From the NCBI RefSeq assembly GCF_025290915.1, contig NZ_JAOCQE010000019.1, forward strand, positions 1 through 47,340: a DNA stretch of 47,340 nt. The letters run 5' to 3'. The stretch comes from Streptomyces sp. 15-116A (GTDB lineage Bacteria > Actinomycetota > Actinomycetes > Streptomycetales > Streptomycetaceae). Of this stretch, positions 8,745 to 17,065 are shown piece after piece (position 1 is the stretch's first letter; each line of letters opens with the position of its first letter). The notes below the pieces were generated by a model. It was not told the origin of the DNA and made no database searches. It saw only the letters and a list, made by a program, of their open reading frames with translations. The translations under genes were made by a program, and so were the position numbers.

Positions 8745-9188
8745 TCTCAATCAGCAGCCAGGGCGCCCCGGAGGGCCGGGCGGCCACTCCCACAGAGCCA
8801 CTGCAGACAAGAACGCCTGTGCCACACCCAGCCCTCCCGGGCCACCCAACAACTTACGGAGATCGCCTGCGGGAACGTGGTGGTCACCAGCTCCCTGGGA
8901 CGGCAAAACATCCACTACCGCGACGAGCGCGTGCTCCTGGGCACACTGCGGGCGTTGGAGGCAAAGGGGCTCGCGGAGCGCGTTCCGCAGTCCGCGCCTG
9001 CCGCCTATGTGGGCGGCCCGCTCCAGGACCGAGTCCGCCTCACTCCCGCCGGCACCACCGCGCTGGCCACAGCCATCAGCATCCCGCCCACTCGCAGGGC
9101 GCCCGGCACGACGCCCGCGCCCGCACCCACCGCTGCGAAGACGGCCGCCCGCAGCCGTTAACTGACCCATCGGAGCCCACAGCAGCCT

Positions 9189-9356
9189 ATGACCTCGCAC
9201 AACCGCGCCCAACACCCGGATCCACCCCGCGCCCGGGTGGACGGATACGAGGCCCCGCCCGCACGCGTCCCAGACGTCTCCTGCACACCGGCACCGACGC
9301 GCTGCACCCGATCAGTCCTGGCCCACTGCCGCCTGCGGTACAAGGCCCGGCGGTGA
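9189..9356 (+). CDS. Small hypothetical protein, 55 residues
   Basis: ATG at 9189 opens a 55-codon frame (begins MTSHNRAQHPDPPRARV, ends CRLRYKARR) whose TGA overlaps the GTG of the following DUF317-like gene as GTGA. The only ribosome-binding-like sequence is GGAG at 9171-9174, rather far from the ATG. It has three cysteines and a basic tail. It fills the small-protein position of another small-protein/DUF317 pair, which is the main reason to believe it. Confidence 0.45.
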   Translation: MTSHNRAQHPDPPRARVDGYEAPPARVPDVSCTPAPTRCTRSVLAHCRLRYKARR

Positions 9357-10213
9357 GGCCCTTCGGGCCCCAGGACCGGGTCCTGGTCTCCCCGCGCTAT
9401 CTGGCGGGAGCGGGCATCGACCGGCTCGCCGATGCGATCGGCCCGCTGGTCCACCTCTTCGGCTGGCAGAGCGAGCACGATCGCGCAAGCGGACGCATCA
9501 GCGTCCACAGCCCCGACGGCAGCCTGTTCGTCAACTTCAACTCCCGGCATACCCTCCGCGAGCGCACTGCCATTCCTCCCGGCCTGCACTTCCGAATCCC
9601 TTGGACCACCGTGTCACTCCTGGACATCCCCGACGTATTCATCGGGTCCACCGACGACGGCCACACCTTCGTCATCCTCAACCGCCCCATCCGCGACGCC
9701 GACCGGCTGCTCACCGACGCCGGCTTCCTCCCTCGTGAACACCACGGCCGCAGGCTCCACCTGCTGCCTCCAGGCATCGCGCAGGACGTACACGAGCGCG
9801 CCGGCGTGGCGATGTACGGGCTCTTGGCCCACACCCACGACCTCGTCGACCTTTCCTGGACCACCCGCTGGAGTCCCGACCAGCCGGCAGGCGGCCCAGA
9901 CCTGCACTTCCAGGTCAGGGACGGCACGGTTGCCGTGACTGCCTCGACCACCGCCGCCCGGTTGCTGCTGGAGCAACACGGCTTCGTCCCCACAGCAGAC
10001 GGCGCGTCCTACCGCACTCGGGACGGGCTGGACGAGCGCCAACTGCTCAGCGCCGTCACCGCTGCCGAGGCACACGCGTACACCCACGGTCTCAGCGCGC
10101 GTGTCCACCTGGGCATCCCCACACCAGCCGACATCCCCGCCAGCACCCGCCGCCGCTCAGCTCCCGCCACCGGTCCACGAATCACACCATCAGCCCCTCG
10201 CCGCACCCGCTGA
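9353..10213 (+). CDS. Divergent DUF317 protein
   Basis: A 286-residue protein starting at the GTG that overlaps the previous stop. DUF317 features are VLVSPRYLAGAGIDRLADAIGPLVHLFGW with ISVHSPDGSLFVNF, and a second more distant unit around residues 100-180. The C-terminus (TPADIPASTRRRSAP) is basic and low in complexity. It lacks the dense Trp pattern of the other copies, so it is an outlying member. Function unknown. Confidence 0.65.
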   Translation: MRPFGPQDRVLVSPRYLAGAGIDRLADAIGPLVHLFGWQSEHDRASGRISVHSPDGSLFVNFNSRHTLRERTAIPPGLHFRIPWTTVSLLDIPDVFIGSTDDGHTFVILNRPIRDADRLLTDAGFLPREHHGRRLHLLPPGIAQDVHERAGVAMYGLLAHTHDLVDLSWTTRWSPDQPAGGPDLHFQVRDGTVAVTASTTAARLLLEQHGFVPTADGASYRTRDGLDERQLLSAVTAAEAHAYTHGLSARVHLGIPTPADIPASTRRRSAPATGPRITPSAPRRTR

Positions 10214-10253
10214 CCACCCCAACGCATCCGGCACCGCCATCCGAGGAGCTTCC

Positions 10254-10811
10254 ACGTCCGACACCCCCACCGTGCATGATCTCGCCCGTGCCCTCGCCGA
10301 CCAGCTCCACCCCGGTGCCGCTCCCCGGGACGTGACCGTCAGCTTCGGCGCCCGCCGGCAAGCCCCCATCGAGTACCGCAGCCGCGGTCGGGGCGGACCC
10401 GTGACGGTCTACGCCCAAGCACTGCACGCCGCCCTCTACGGCCTTCCCACGCCCGGCGAGTCGCTGCCCACCGCCCTGGACGCGCTTCTGCAAGCCACAC
10501 ACACCGCGACCGTCCCGGAACAGAAAACCGCCGTCCTGCGGCAGGTCGCCGAGCAGCTGCGCAACGCCGCCGAGATCATCCAGCGCTACCAGTACCGAGC
10601 CCAGTGGGACCGGTTCCCCACCGATGTTGCCGAGCAGCTCGCTACTGCTCACGACCAGGCCCGGCAGATCGCCCAGGCCCTCGACCGCGTGGCCCCCGCC
10701 TTCGGCCACCAGCCCACCACGGACACCACGCCCCGTGCCCGGGCCGCCCACGGCCAGAGCGCCACCACCCTCGTAACCTCCTCGCCTTCACCGGCCCCAC
10801 GCCACCGCTGA
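10254..10811 (+). CDS. Helical hypothetical protein, ACG start proposed
   Basis: A 185-residue protein (TSDTPTVHDLARALADQLHPGA..., IEYRSRGRGGPVTVYAQALHAALYGLP, then a long helix and a Ser/Pro tail). GAGGAG (10243-10248) is 5 bases before ACG at 10254. The first standard start, GTG at 10272, has only C-rich sequence upstream. The ACG call therefore rests on ribosome binding site spacing and on coding bias reaching back to it. The middle section from about residue 75 looks like a four-helix region. Family not recognised. Confidence 0.6.
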   Translation, partial: TSDTPTVHDLARALADQLHPGAAPRDVTVSFGARRQAPIEYRSRGRGGPVTVYAQALHAALYGLPTPGESLPTALDALLQATHTATVPEQKTAVLRQVAEQLRNAAEIIQRYQYRAQWDRFPTDVAEQLATAHDQARQIAQALDRVAPAFGHQPTTDTTPRARAAHGQSATTLVTSSPSPAPRHR

Positions 10812-10846
10812 CCTGCCGCGACAGCGCCCTCCGAGAAAGACATCTC

Positions 10847-11644
10847 CTGGCCACCACCGACTCCCTCCAAGCTCTCCTCGCCCAACCCCGCTGCGCGCTC
10901 GGCGTGTTCGTCCCCGCCGGACTGCATCCGGCCCGCGCCGAGCGCCGTCAGCTCGACCAGATCGCCCGAGCCGGCGCCGACCTGTTCGAGATCGGCCTCG
11001 CCCACCATGACGCCGGCCTCGACGGGCCCATCATCCAAGCCGCCTACCGCCGCGCCCTGAGCCGCGGAAACGTCCTCGCCCGCGCCCTGCGCGCGGTCGA
11101 GCACGCCGCTGGCCTTCGGCCGACCGTCGTTATGACCTACTGGGATCCAGTCCACCGGCACGGCCCCGAACGCCTGGCCCGGCTGCTCGCTGACGCGGGT
11201 GCCGCCGGGGCAATGGTCGTCGACCTGCCCGACGACCAGGCAGAGCGCTGGCAGGCCGCAGCGAAGGCCACGAACCTCTCCACCCCACGCCTCGTCCCGC
11301 GCCACCTCGCCGACACCGGTCTCGCCACCGTGGCCGCCGGTGCGTCGGGATGGCTCTACGCACCCGCCAGCACCGGCCCCACCGGCTACCGCGGCCCGCT
11401 CGACGTGCCCGCGCTCGCCGACTTCACGACACGCCTGCGTGCCGCGAGTCCCCTGCCCGTCGTGTCGGGCGTGGGGATCTCCACCCCGGCCCTCGCGGAA
11501 CGCGTGGCGCCACTGGTGGACGCCGTCGTCATCGGCACCCCCGTCGTCCGCGCCCTGATGGCCTCCCCCGAGCAGGCCCCAGTGCTCACCACCGCGTTCG
11601 CCCACGCCCTGTACCCGTACGCCACCACGGAGACCCGTGCCTGA
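10847..11644 (+). CDS. Stand-alone TrpA-like indole-glycerol-phosphate lyase, CTG start proposed
   Basis: A 265-residue (beta/alpha)8 protein related to the tryptophan synthase alpha subunit. With CTG at 10847 as residue 1, both catalytic acids are kept: Glu48 in AGADLFEIGLAHHDAG and Asp59 in LDGPIIQAA (E. coli Glu49 and Asp60). The loop-6 region APASTGPTGY and the phosphate strand VVSGVGISTPA also match. The TrpA segment PFSDP is replaced by AHHDA. There is no trpB nearby, so free indole release or a new role is possible. No ATG, GTG or TTG precedes the first strand; GAGAAAGA (10833-10840) is 6 bases before CTG. Confidence 0.75.
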   Translation: MATTDSLQALLAQPRCALGVFVPAGLHPARAERRQLDQIARAGADLFEIGLAHHDAGLDGPIIQAAYRRALSRGNVLARALRAVEHAAGLRPTVVMTYWDPVHRHGPERLARLLADAGAAGAMVVDLPDDQAERWQAAAKATNLSTPRLVPRHLADTGLATVAAGASGWLYAPASTGPTGYRGPLDVPALADFTTRLRAASPLPVVSGVGISTPALAERVAPLVDAVVIGTPVVRALMASPEQAPVLTTAFAHALYPYATTETRA

Positions 11645-12095
11645 CTCCGCCGACCCGGCCCCGGTCCTCGCCCGCATCTCGTCCGATGCGGCCTCGCTGC
11701 ACCAGGCCCTGTATTTCCTGCCCGCCGAACGAGGCGCATCCGCATCCACACTGGCCGCGCGCCTCACTGACGCCCAGGACCTCGCCGGCACCGCTTTGCG
11801 GCTGTTTCTCACCCTCAGCCGCCAGACGACGCGGCCCTCCCCTCCGGACCTGCTGCTCCTTCACCGCGTCGCGCAGATCGCCAAGGCCGCCCAGGACGCC
11901 GCCGCCGAACTGACGGCTGCTCTTGCCCGCGCCGTGGAGAACCAGCGCCGCCAGGCCGCCGCCACATCACGGCGGGTGGTTCTGATCGGGCCGACACCGC
12001 AGCAGTTCATCGAGTCGGCCACCGACCTCGTCGACCGCATCCCCGCCCTCTGCGACGCCGTATCCCGCGACCGGCCGCAATCCCCCTGCCGCTGA
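11637..12095 (+). CDS. Helical hypothetical protein
   Basis: A 152-residue protein with GTG start, overlapping the TrpA-like gene by 8 bases. It is Ala/Leu/Arg-rich and helical (residues 10-110), with no signal peptide, cysteine motif or recognised domain. The coupling suggests it is made together with the TrpA-like protein; nothing in the sequence shows a direct partnership. Confidence 0.65.
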   Translation: MPDSADPAPVLARISSDAASLHQALYFLPAERGASASTLAARLTDAQDLAGTALRLFLTLSRQTTRPSPPDLLLLHRVAQIAKAAQDAAAELTAALARAVENQRRQAAATSRRVVLIGPTPQQFIESATDLVDRIPALCDAVSRDRPQSPCR

Positions 12096-12147
12096 CGCGA
12101 CCGCGATTCGAGCACTCCCTCCCCTTTCCCTAAACCCAGGACAGACC

Positions 12148-13071
12148 ATTTCAGATCAGCCCCGATTCCGCGCCCTCTCCCTCGGTGCGGGAGTTCAATC
12201 CAGCACGCTCCTTGCCCTGTCAGCCGAGGGCATTCTCCCCAGGGTCGACTATGCGATTTTCGCCGACACCGGATGGGAACCCGAAGCGGTTTATGCACAC
12301 CTTGACCGCCTGGAAGAAGAGATAGCCGCCCCCGCCGGGATACCCGTACTGCGCGTGTCGGCCGGAAATATCCGAGACGACGCCCTGAACCCGGATCACC
12401 GGTTCGCCTCCATGCCGCTCCACATCCTCAATCAGGACGGGCGACCTGGGATGACCCGGCGGCAGTGCACCGGCGAATATAAGGTCAAGCCAATCAAGCA
12501 GAAGGTCCGCGAACTGCTCGGCTACCCCTATCCGGCACGCATCCCGAAGGGCGTTTTCGTCGAGCAGTGGGTAGGAATCTCCACGGATGAATTCCACCGC
12601 GCGAAGGACGCGGACGTCAAGTACATGCGTAACCGGCATCCCCTTCTAGACATGTCCTGGAGCAGGGCCGACTGTGCACGCTACCTGACTTCCCTCGGTC
12701 TTGCCGATACCCCGAAGTCGAGTTGCCTGGGATGCCCGTTCCATGGAAATGCGCAGTGGCGGCATATCAGGGACACATCTCCGTCCGAGTGGGCGGACGT
12801 CGTCGAATTCGACGCGGCCATCCGGCAGGGCAATGCCCGTGCCAACGCCACCGGCAACAGACTGCTCGGCGAGGCGTTCCTGCACCGCTCCCGCGTCCCG
12901 CTCAGCGAAGCCCCCATCGATCACGTCACCGCCGCCGAGCGGGCCGCCCTGCGGATCAGCGCGGAGGAGGCCGACGTCCTGGAGAACGGTGTCGAAGACG
13001 GCTGCTCGCCCTGGGCGTGCCGGGGCGACGCCGACGCGCTGACGCAGGACGACTTCGGGCTGGCCACGTGA
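12148..13071 (+). CDS. PP-loop PAPS-reductase-like protein, ATT start proposed
   Basis: A 307-residue PP-loop nucleotide-binding protein of the phosphoadenosine-phosphosulfate reductase superfamily, of the kind found in actinophages and mobile elements. The PP-loop LSLGAGVQSSTLL is at residues 10-22, IFADTGWEPEAVYAHL follows, and SSCLGCPFHGNAQW (near 191-204) gives two cysteines and a histidine. The next standard start, GTG 12355, would remove the PP-loop, so initiation must be earlier: AGGACAG (12138-12144) precedes ATT at 12148. The stop overlaps the methyltransferase GTG. The substrate is unknown; a link to DNA modification is inferred from the partner. Confidence 0.75.
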   Translation: MSDQPRFRALSLGAGVQSSTLLALSAEGILPRVDYAIFADTGWEPEAVYAHLDRLEEEIAAPAGIPVLRVSAGNIRDDALNPDHRFASMPLHILNQDGRPGMTRRQCTGEYKVKPIKQKVRELLGYPYPARIPKGVFVEQWVGISTDEFHRAKDADVKYMRNRHPLLDMSWSRADCARYLTSLGLADTPKSSCLGCPFHGNAQWRHIRDTSPSEWADVVEFDAAIRQGNARANATGNRLLGEAFLHRSRVPLSEAPIDHVTAAERAALRISAEEADVLENGVEDGCSPWACRGDADALTQDDFGLAT

Positions 13072-14339
13072 TACTCGACCTCTTCGCGGGGCCGGGCGGC
13101 TGGAGCAGGGCGCTGCACGTCCTGGGCGTGCGCGACGTCGGCCTGGAATGGGACCCGTGGGCATGTAAGACCCGTGCTGCGGCGGGTCAGTTGACCATCC
13201 GGTGCGACGTGGCGAGGTATCCGGTATGGCCGTTCGTCGGCCGCACCCGCGGTGTGATCGCTTCGCCGCCGTGTCAGGCGTGGAGCATGGCCGGCAAGCG
13301 CCTCGGCCTGGTCGACCAGCCGCTGGTGCACGCGGCGGTCGAGGATCTGGCCGCCGGTCGCGATACCCGCGAGCGCCTCCTCGCCGCCTGCTGTGACGAG
13401 CGCTCCCTGCTCGCCGCCGAGCCGATGCGCTACCTGTACGCGCTGCACGCGGTCGGCGAGCCCGACTGGGTGGCCATGGAGGAGGTACCGGACGTGCTGC
13501 CCTTGTGGAAGCAGTACGCGGCCGTCCTGCGCGGGTGGGGGTTCTCCGTCTGGTGCGGGATCCTCAACGCCGCCGACTTCGGCGTCCCGCAGACCAGGAA
13601 GCGGGCAATCCTTCTGGCCTCCCGCGTCCGCACGGCGCAGCCGCCCACGCCCACGCACGCCCAGCTCGGCGAGCCGGAATCGCTGTTCGGTCCGGGCCGT
13701 GCCCGCTGGGTCAGCATGGCCGAAGCTCTGGGGTGGGGCGCGACCGACCGGCCCGTCCCCACCGTCTGTGCAGGAGGTGGGCCTGGCGGCGGCCCCGAGC
13801 CGTTCCCGTCGGGCTCTCGCAAGACGCTGTCCGACGCGCGGGAGCGCGGCACCTGGATGCCGCGGCCGGACGGGGTGGTTCTGCAGTCCCGCCGGGAAGG
13901 CGCGGGGTGGGCGGCCCGGCACGGCATGCGCGAGAATCGTGCGGCCGACGCTCCGGCGCCCACGTTCACCGCCGAGGCGCACCGCTGGTCCTGGTCCCTG
14001 CGCAGCAACAACCAGGCCAACGCCACCGTCCGGTCCATCCAGGAGCCGGCTGGCACGCTGTTCTTCGGGCACCGCGCCAACGAGTGCACCTGGGTCGCCG
14101 AACCCGCCACACCCTCGGCCACGGACACCGATGCGCCGGCCGTTCCCGAACCGATCCGGATCACCGCCCGCGAGGCGGGCCTCCTGCAGACCTTTCCCGC
14201 CGACTACCCCTGGGCCGGCAACAAGGGCCAGCAGTTCTCCCAGATCGGCAACGCCGTTCCCCCGCTGCTCGCCGGCCACCTCCTCGCCCCGCACCTCGGC
14301 GTCACCCTCGACCCCGACGACTTCGCCCTCGCCGCCTGA
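13068..14339 (+). CDS. DNA cytosine-5 methyltransferase
   Basis: A 423-residue C5 methyltransferase that transfers methyl from SAM to cytosine in DNA. Motif I is LDLFAGPGGWS (residues 3-13), motif IV SPPCQAWS with the catalytic Cys (near 65-72), motif VI MEEVPDV (near 137; EEV instead of the usual ENV), motif VIII QTRKRAILLAS (near 175) and motif X QIGNAVPPLLAGHL (near 391). The target-recognition region is between VIII and X. No restriction enzyme is adjacent, so it is an orphan enzyme used for modification or host-restriction evasion. It overlaps the PP-loop gene (GTGA) and the next gene (TGATG). Confidence 0.92.
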   Translation: MILDLFAGPGGWSRALHVLGVRDVGLEWDPWACKTRAAAGQLTIRCDVARYPVWPFVGRTRGVIASPPCQAWSMAGKRLGLVDQPLVHAAVEDLAAGRDTRERLLAACCDERSLLAAEPMRYLYALHAVGEPDWVAMEEVPDVLPLWKQYAAVLRGWGFSVWCGILNAADFGVPQTRKRAILLASRVRTAQPPTPTHAQLGEPESLFGPGRARWVSMAEALGWGATDRPVPTVCAGGGPGGGPEPFPSGSRKTLSDARERGTWMPRPDGVVLQSRREGAGWAARHGMRENRAADAPAPTFTAEAHRWSWSLRSNNQANATVRSIQEPAGTLFFGHRANECTWVAEPATPSATDTDAPAVPEPIRITAREAGLLQTFPADYPWAGNKGQQFSQIGNAVPPLLAGHLLAPHLGVTLDPDDFALAA

Positions 14340-15454
14340 TGCCCCACACCCCCGAACCCGACGAAGACGACCTTGACGCCGTCCCACCGCCCCAGCCGGT
14401 GTTCCACGTCGAGCAGGCCCTCCTGGGGGCTCTCCTCCTCGACCCGCACCGCCTGGACGACGTGAACGGCATCGCCGCCGACTCGTTCTCCACCGCCGCG
14501 CACGCCGCCCTGTATGCCGCGATCAGTACCCTGCCGCGGCCCGATCCCGCCGAGCACGCGAAGAACACCACGTGGCTCGACCGCGTACTCGCTACCGCCC
14601 TGGAGGAGGCGCGCGGACTGACCGCTTCCTACCTGCACGCCCTCGTTCAGGTCTGCCCCTGGCCCCGCCACGCCCCCGCGTACGCCCGGATGGTCGAGGC
14701 CGAGCACGCCCGCCGTCGCCTGCTGACGGCCGCCGAACGCCTCGTCCACACCGTCCACGACGCCTCCGTCCCGCACCCTGTCCAGACAGCGCTCGCCGAG
14801 GCGGATGCACTTGCCGCGGTCGTGGACGACATCGCGAACCGCTTCCCCCCGCGCTCCGGTGTCCTTCCCCGCACCCCGGCACCTCCTCCCACCGCCGCCG
14901 ACGACACCGAGGCGGTCGAGGAGGAGCAGCTCCTGCTCGCGACCGCCACCGCCCGCCCGGACGACATCGACGCCGTCCGGTGGCTGCTCCCCGACGACCT
15001 CACCCTGCCCCTGCACGCCGGCCTGTGGCAGTGCCTGACCACCCTCGCCCGCCGCGACGAGCCCATCGACCCCGTCACCGTCCTGTGGGAAGCCCAGCAG
15101 CGCGGCCTGCTCGACTACGGCCGTGAACCAGGCGAGGTCCTGCGCATGCTGGCCGAACCCGCCGGATCCGTCGAGCACTGGGCCGAACGCGCCCTGCGGC
15201 GCTCCCTGCTGGCAACGGCCGAACACACCGGACGGCGCGTCGAGGCGTACGCCGGCGACTCGGCGAACACCCCCTTCCAGCTCGTCGCCGGGGCCCGTCG
15301 CGCTCTCGCTGACATCGCCGCCGTCCGCACCCGCTGGCAGCACGCCGCCGGAGCCACTCCGCCGCAGCAGCGGCGAGCGGCCCCTGCCACCCGCGCCGGC
15401 CCGCCGACCACCACGGCCGCACACGCCGCCCGGCCCACACGAGCAACCCGATAA
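14339..15454 (+). CDS. Protein with two DnaB N-terminal-like domains, no helicase motor
   Basis: A 371-residue protein. Residues 20-70 (FHVEQALLGALLLDPHRLDDVNGIAADSF) match the N-terminal domain of DnaB, which contacts primase. A second, weaker copy is at about 195-250 (EEEQLLLATATARPDDIDAVRWLL ... EPIDPVTVLWEAQQRGLL). There is no Walker A or RecA-like core. The Ala/Pro/Arg-rich tail is disordered. It may bind host DnaB or primase and influence replication of the element; this is inference. Confidence 0.7.
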   Translation: MPHTPEPDEDDLDAVPPPQPVFHVEQALLGALLLDPHRLDDVNGIAADSFSTAAHAALYAAISTLPRPDPAEHAKNTTWLDRVLATALEEARGLTASYLHALVQVCPWPRHAPAYARMVEAEHARRRLLTAAERLVHTVHDASVPHPVQTALAEADALAAVVDDIANRFPPRSGVLPRTPAPPPTAADDTEAVEEEQLLLATATARPDDIDAVRWLLPDDLTLPLHAGLWQCLTTLARRDEPIDPVTVLWEAQQRGLLDYGREPGEVLRMLAEPAGSVEHWAERALRRSLLATAEHTGRRVEAYAGDSANTPFQLVAGARRALADIAAVRTRWQHAAGATPPQQRRAAPATRAGPPTTTAAHAARPTRATR

Positions 15455-15466
15455 CTCCCGATTACG

Positions 15467-15498
15467 CCGGTGGCCGGGCCCGCGAGTCCGGCCACCGG
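15467..15498. terminator. Inverted repeat between genes
   Basis: A perfect 11-bp stem (15467-15477 with 15488-15498, 10-base loop) lies 13 bases after the stop of the DnaB-N protein gene and 21 bases before the next start. It could end the operon or partly attenuate reading into the last gene. Confidence 0.6.
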
Positions 15499-15519
15499 CA
15501 GAACGGATGAGACCCCCAC

Positions 15520-16887
15520 GTGACTGCCTCCATCGACGCCCATGTCCGCCTCGACACCCACCCCACTCACCCGAGCGCCGTGCAAGCCCACCTGACCGGC
15601 ACCCAGGCCCACGTCGCCTCCACGGCTCTGGAGGCTGCCGGCTGGAGTGCCGCCGCCACAAACGTCCTGGTCCTGGCCCGCATCGATCACGAGGAGCCCT
15701 ACTGGGCCGCCGACGCCGCCCAGCACCTGACCGCCGAAGGCATCACCGTCGAGATCACCCCACGGCTCCAGGAGGCCATCGACGAGGAATGGACCTGGCC
15801 GAACTACCCGATGCCCTGGTGCACGCGCAGCGAAATCCGCGAGGTCTCCAACCAGGCGCAGAAGATCCACGACGACATCCGCAACGGCCACCTCCTGATA
15901 CACGCCCACGCCCACGACGGCCACACCACCGTCGCGGTCGGCACATACCTCCACCAGGGCGGCAAGACCGTCTACCTCCACGGCGAGGACCATCTGCGTC
16001 AGATCGCCGACACCTTCGACTCACCCGCGGAAGCACTGGTGGCCTTCGAGAACGCCCACGCGGCCGAAATGCGCCCCGGCCCAGCGCCCCTGACCGACAC
16101 CGAACGCGCCGCCACCGCAGCGCGTTCCGTCTTCGACATCACCACAGCCAAGCCCGAACCGCCCCGCCCCCAGCCGGAGACCGTCCCTATCTACCTGGCC
16201 GATGCCGACGACCACGACGCCCTCCTCGACACCTTCCTCGACACGCACGGCGAGTTCGAAAAGTGGCGCACCTGGTCCGATGAAACGACCCACGCCATCC
16301 ACGAAACGCAGACCCTGCGCATCGAACGCGTCCACGAAACCCAGGCCCGCGAGACCGCCTGGACCGTAGCCGCCTACGAAACGCCTGTCTCCGACCGCAT
16401 GTGGCACCTCACCGCGAGCGGCGCCACCCCCGCCCCAGTACTGCAGAATCTGCTGAACCACCTCGCCGACGGAGACGGCTGGGACACGGTCATCGGCGTC
16501 CCAGTGGGCGAGAGGACGGTCACCACAGCAACGCAGCCGCTCACTGAGGCCGGGTGGAAGCACACACTGACAGGGCACGGGATCCGGTGGACGTCCCCCG
16601 ACGGGCAGGCAGGCGTCCGGTTTGACCCACTGACCGCGCAGGCCCCCCAGAGCCCAGCCACCTGGACCATCTGGGCCGGCCCCGACCCGGACCGGCCCAC
16701 CTGGGCCATCACCGCGTCCCCACACACCCCGAGTTCGCTACTGGCCGACCTCTCCGAAACTCTCGCCCACGAGACCGGCACACGCCAGCCCCAGCCGGGC
16801 CGCCGCGATCACAGGACCCGCCTCGCAGCCAGTGCGCCGGCGGCTCCGGCGGTCACGGCCGGCCGACCCGCCAGCCGTTCACGCTGA
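15520..16887 (+). CDS. Large DUF317-type protein
   Basis: A 455-residue protein. Residues 1-185 form a region of unknown type with a DHEEPYWAADAAQHLTAEGI segment and a helical WTWPNYPMPWCTRSEIREV block. Residues 215-300 are acidic and helical. The C-terminal 150 residues (LTEAGWKHTLTGHGIRWTSPDGQAGVRFDP ... WTIWAGPDPDRPTWAITAS ... LLADLSETLAHE) are a DUF317 unit. The start is GTG with GGATGAG about 10 bases upstream. It is the last rightward gene of the element segment. Confidence 0.75.
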   Translation: MTASIDAHVRLDTHPTHPSAVQAHLTGTQAHVASTALEAAGWSAAATNVLVLARIDHEEPYWAADAAQHLTAEGITVEITPRLQEAIDEEWTWPNYPMPWCTRSEIREVSNQAQKIHDDIRNGHLLIHAHAHDGHTTVAVGTYLHQGGKTVYLHGEDHLRQIADTFDSPAEALVAFENAHAAEMRPGPAPLTDTERAATAARSVFDITTAKPEPPRPQPETVPIYLADADDHDALLDTFLDTHGEFEKWRTWSDETTHAIHETQTLRIERVHETQARETAWTVAAYETPVSDRMWHLTASGATPAPVLQNLLNHLADGDGWDTVIGVPVGERTVTTATQPLTEAGWKHTLTGHGIRWTSPDGQAGVRFDPLTAQAPQSPATWTIWAGPDPDRPTWAITASPHTPSSLLADLSETLAHETGTRQPQPGRRDHRTRLAASAPAAPAVTAGRPASRSR

Positions 16888-16921
16888 TCATCACCCCCGC
16901 ACGAGCGGGGCAACATAGCTT

Positions 16922-16952
16922 GGGATCGCCGGTTGGCCAAACCGGCGATCCC
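16922..16952. terminator. Bidirectional terminator between convergent genes
   Basis: A perfect 13-bp stem (16922-16934 with 16940-16952) around the loop GGCCA. It lies between the rightward DUF317-type gene and the leftward DUF5655-type gene, as expected for a shared terminator. A smaller CCCCGC/GCGGGG hairpin is at 16895-16910. Confidence 0.75.
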
Positions 16953-17065
16953 ACGCACCATAGATAGTCCACCGCCACGCCCTGCCCGCACGTCGAGAGG
17001 CTCCTCCCACGACCGCAGACACCACACGTAGCGCAGCCCGTCACGAGGCCGGGAGCGCCGGGCGA

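Larger units (their letters stand above)
7444..8751. mobile_element. IS110-family insertion sequence
   Basis: About 1.3 kb, bounded by a repeated 7-mer TCTCAAT (7444-7450 and 8745-8751). The limits are supported because deletion of the interval with one repeat restores a continuous host reading frame. No terminal inverted repeats are seen, which is normal for IS110. The single transposase gene is antisense to the host gene. The exact end bases within the repeat cannot be set. Confidence 0.8.
6985..9161 (+). pseudogene. Winged-helix-like gene split by an IS110-family element
   Basis: The 5' part (6985-7449, 155 codons from an ATGA-overlapping start) is a helical region ending ALWESQ. Removing the insertion together with one copy of TCTCAAT joins it in frame to 8751-9161, giving a continuous 291-residue protein that stops at TAA 9159. 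The 3' part (ITEIACGNVVVTSS... HYRDERVLLGTLRALEAKGLAERV ... VRLTPAGTTALATAI) resembles a winged-helix module with a terminal beta wing. As it stands, the IS supplies a TGA at 7450-7452, so only a truncated 155-residue product can be made. The C-terminal part has no start of its own. Confidence 0.75.

Noticed and set aside
1..16887. A complete conjugative plasmid or ICE
   Set aside because: Only a coupling ATPase is seen; no relaxase, tra pore protein, replication gene or integrase in the window.
16895..16910. CCCCGC-acga-GCGGGG hairpin, like the core of a Streptomyces type I-E CRISPR repeat
   Set aside because: Only one copy with no regularly spaced repeats and no cas genes; better explained as part of the convergent terminator region.
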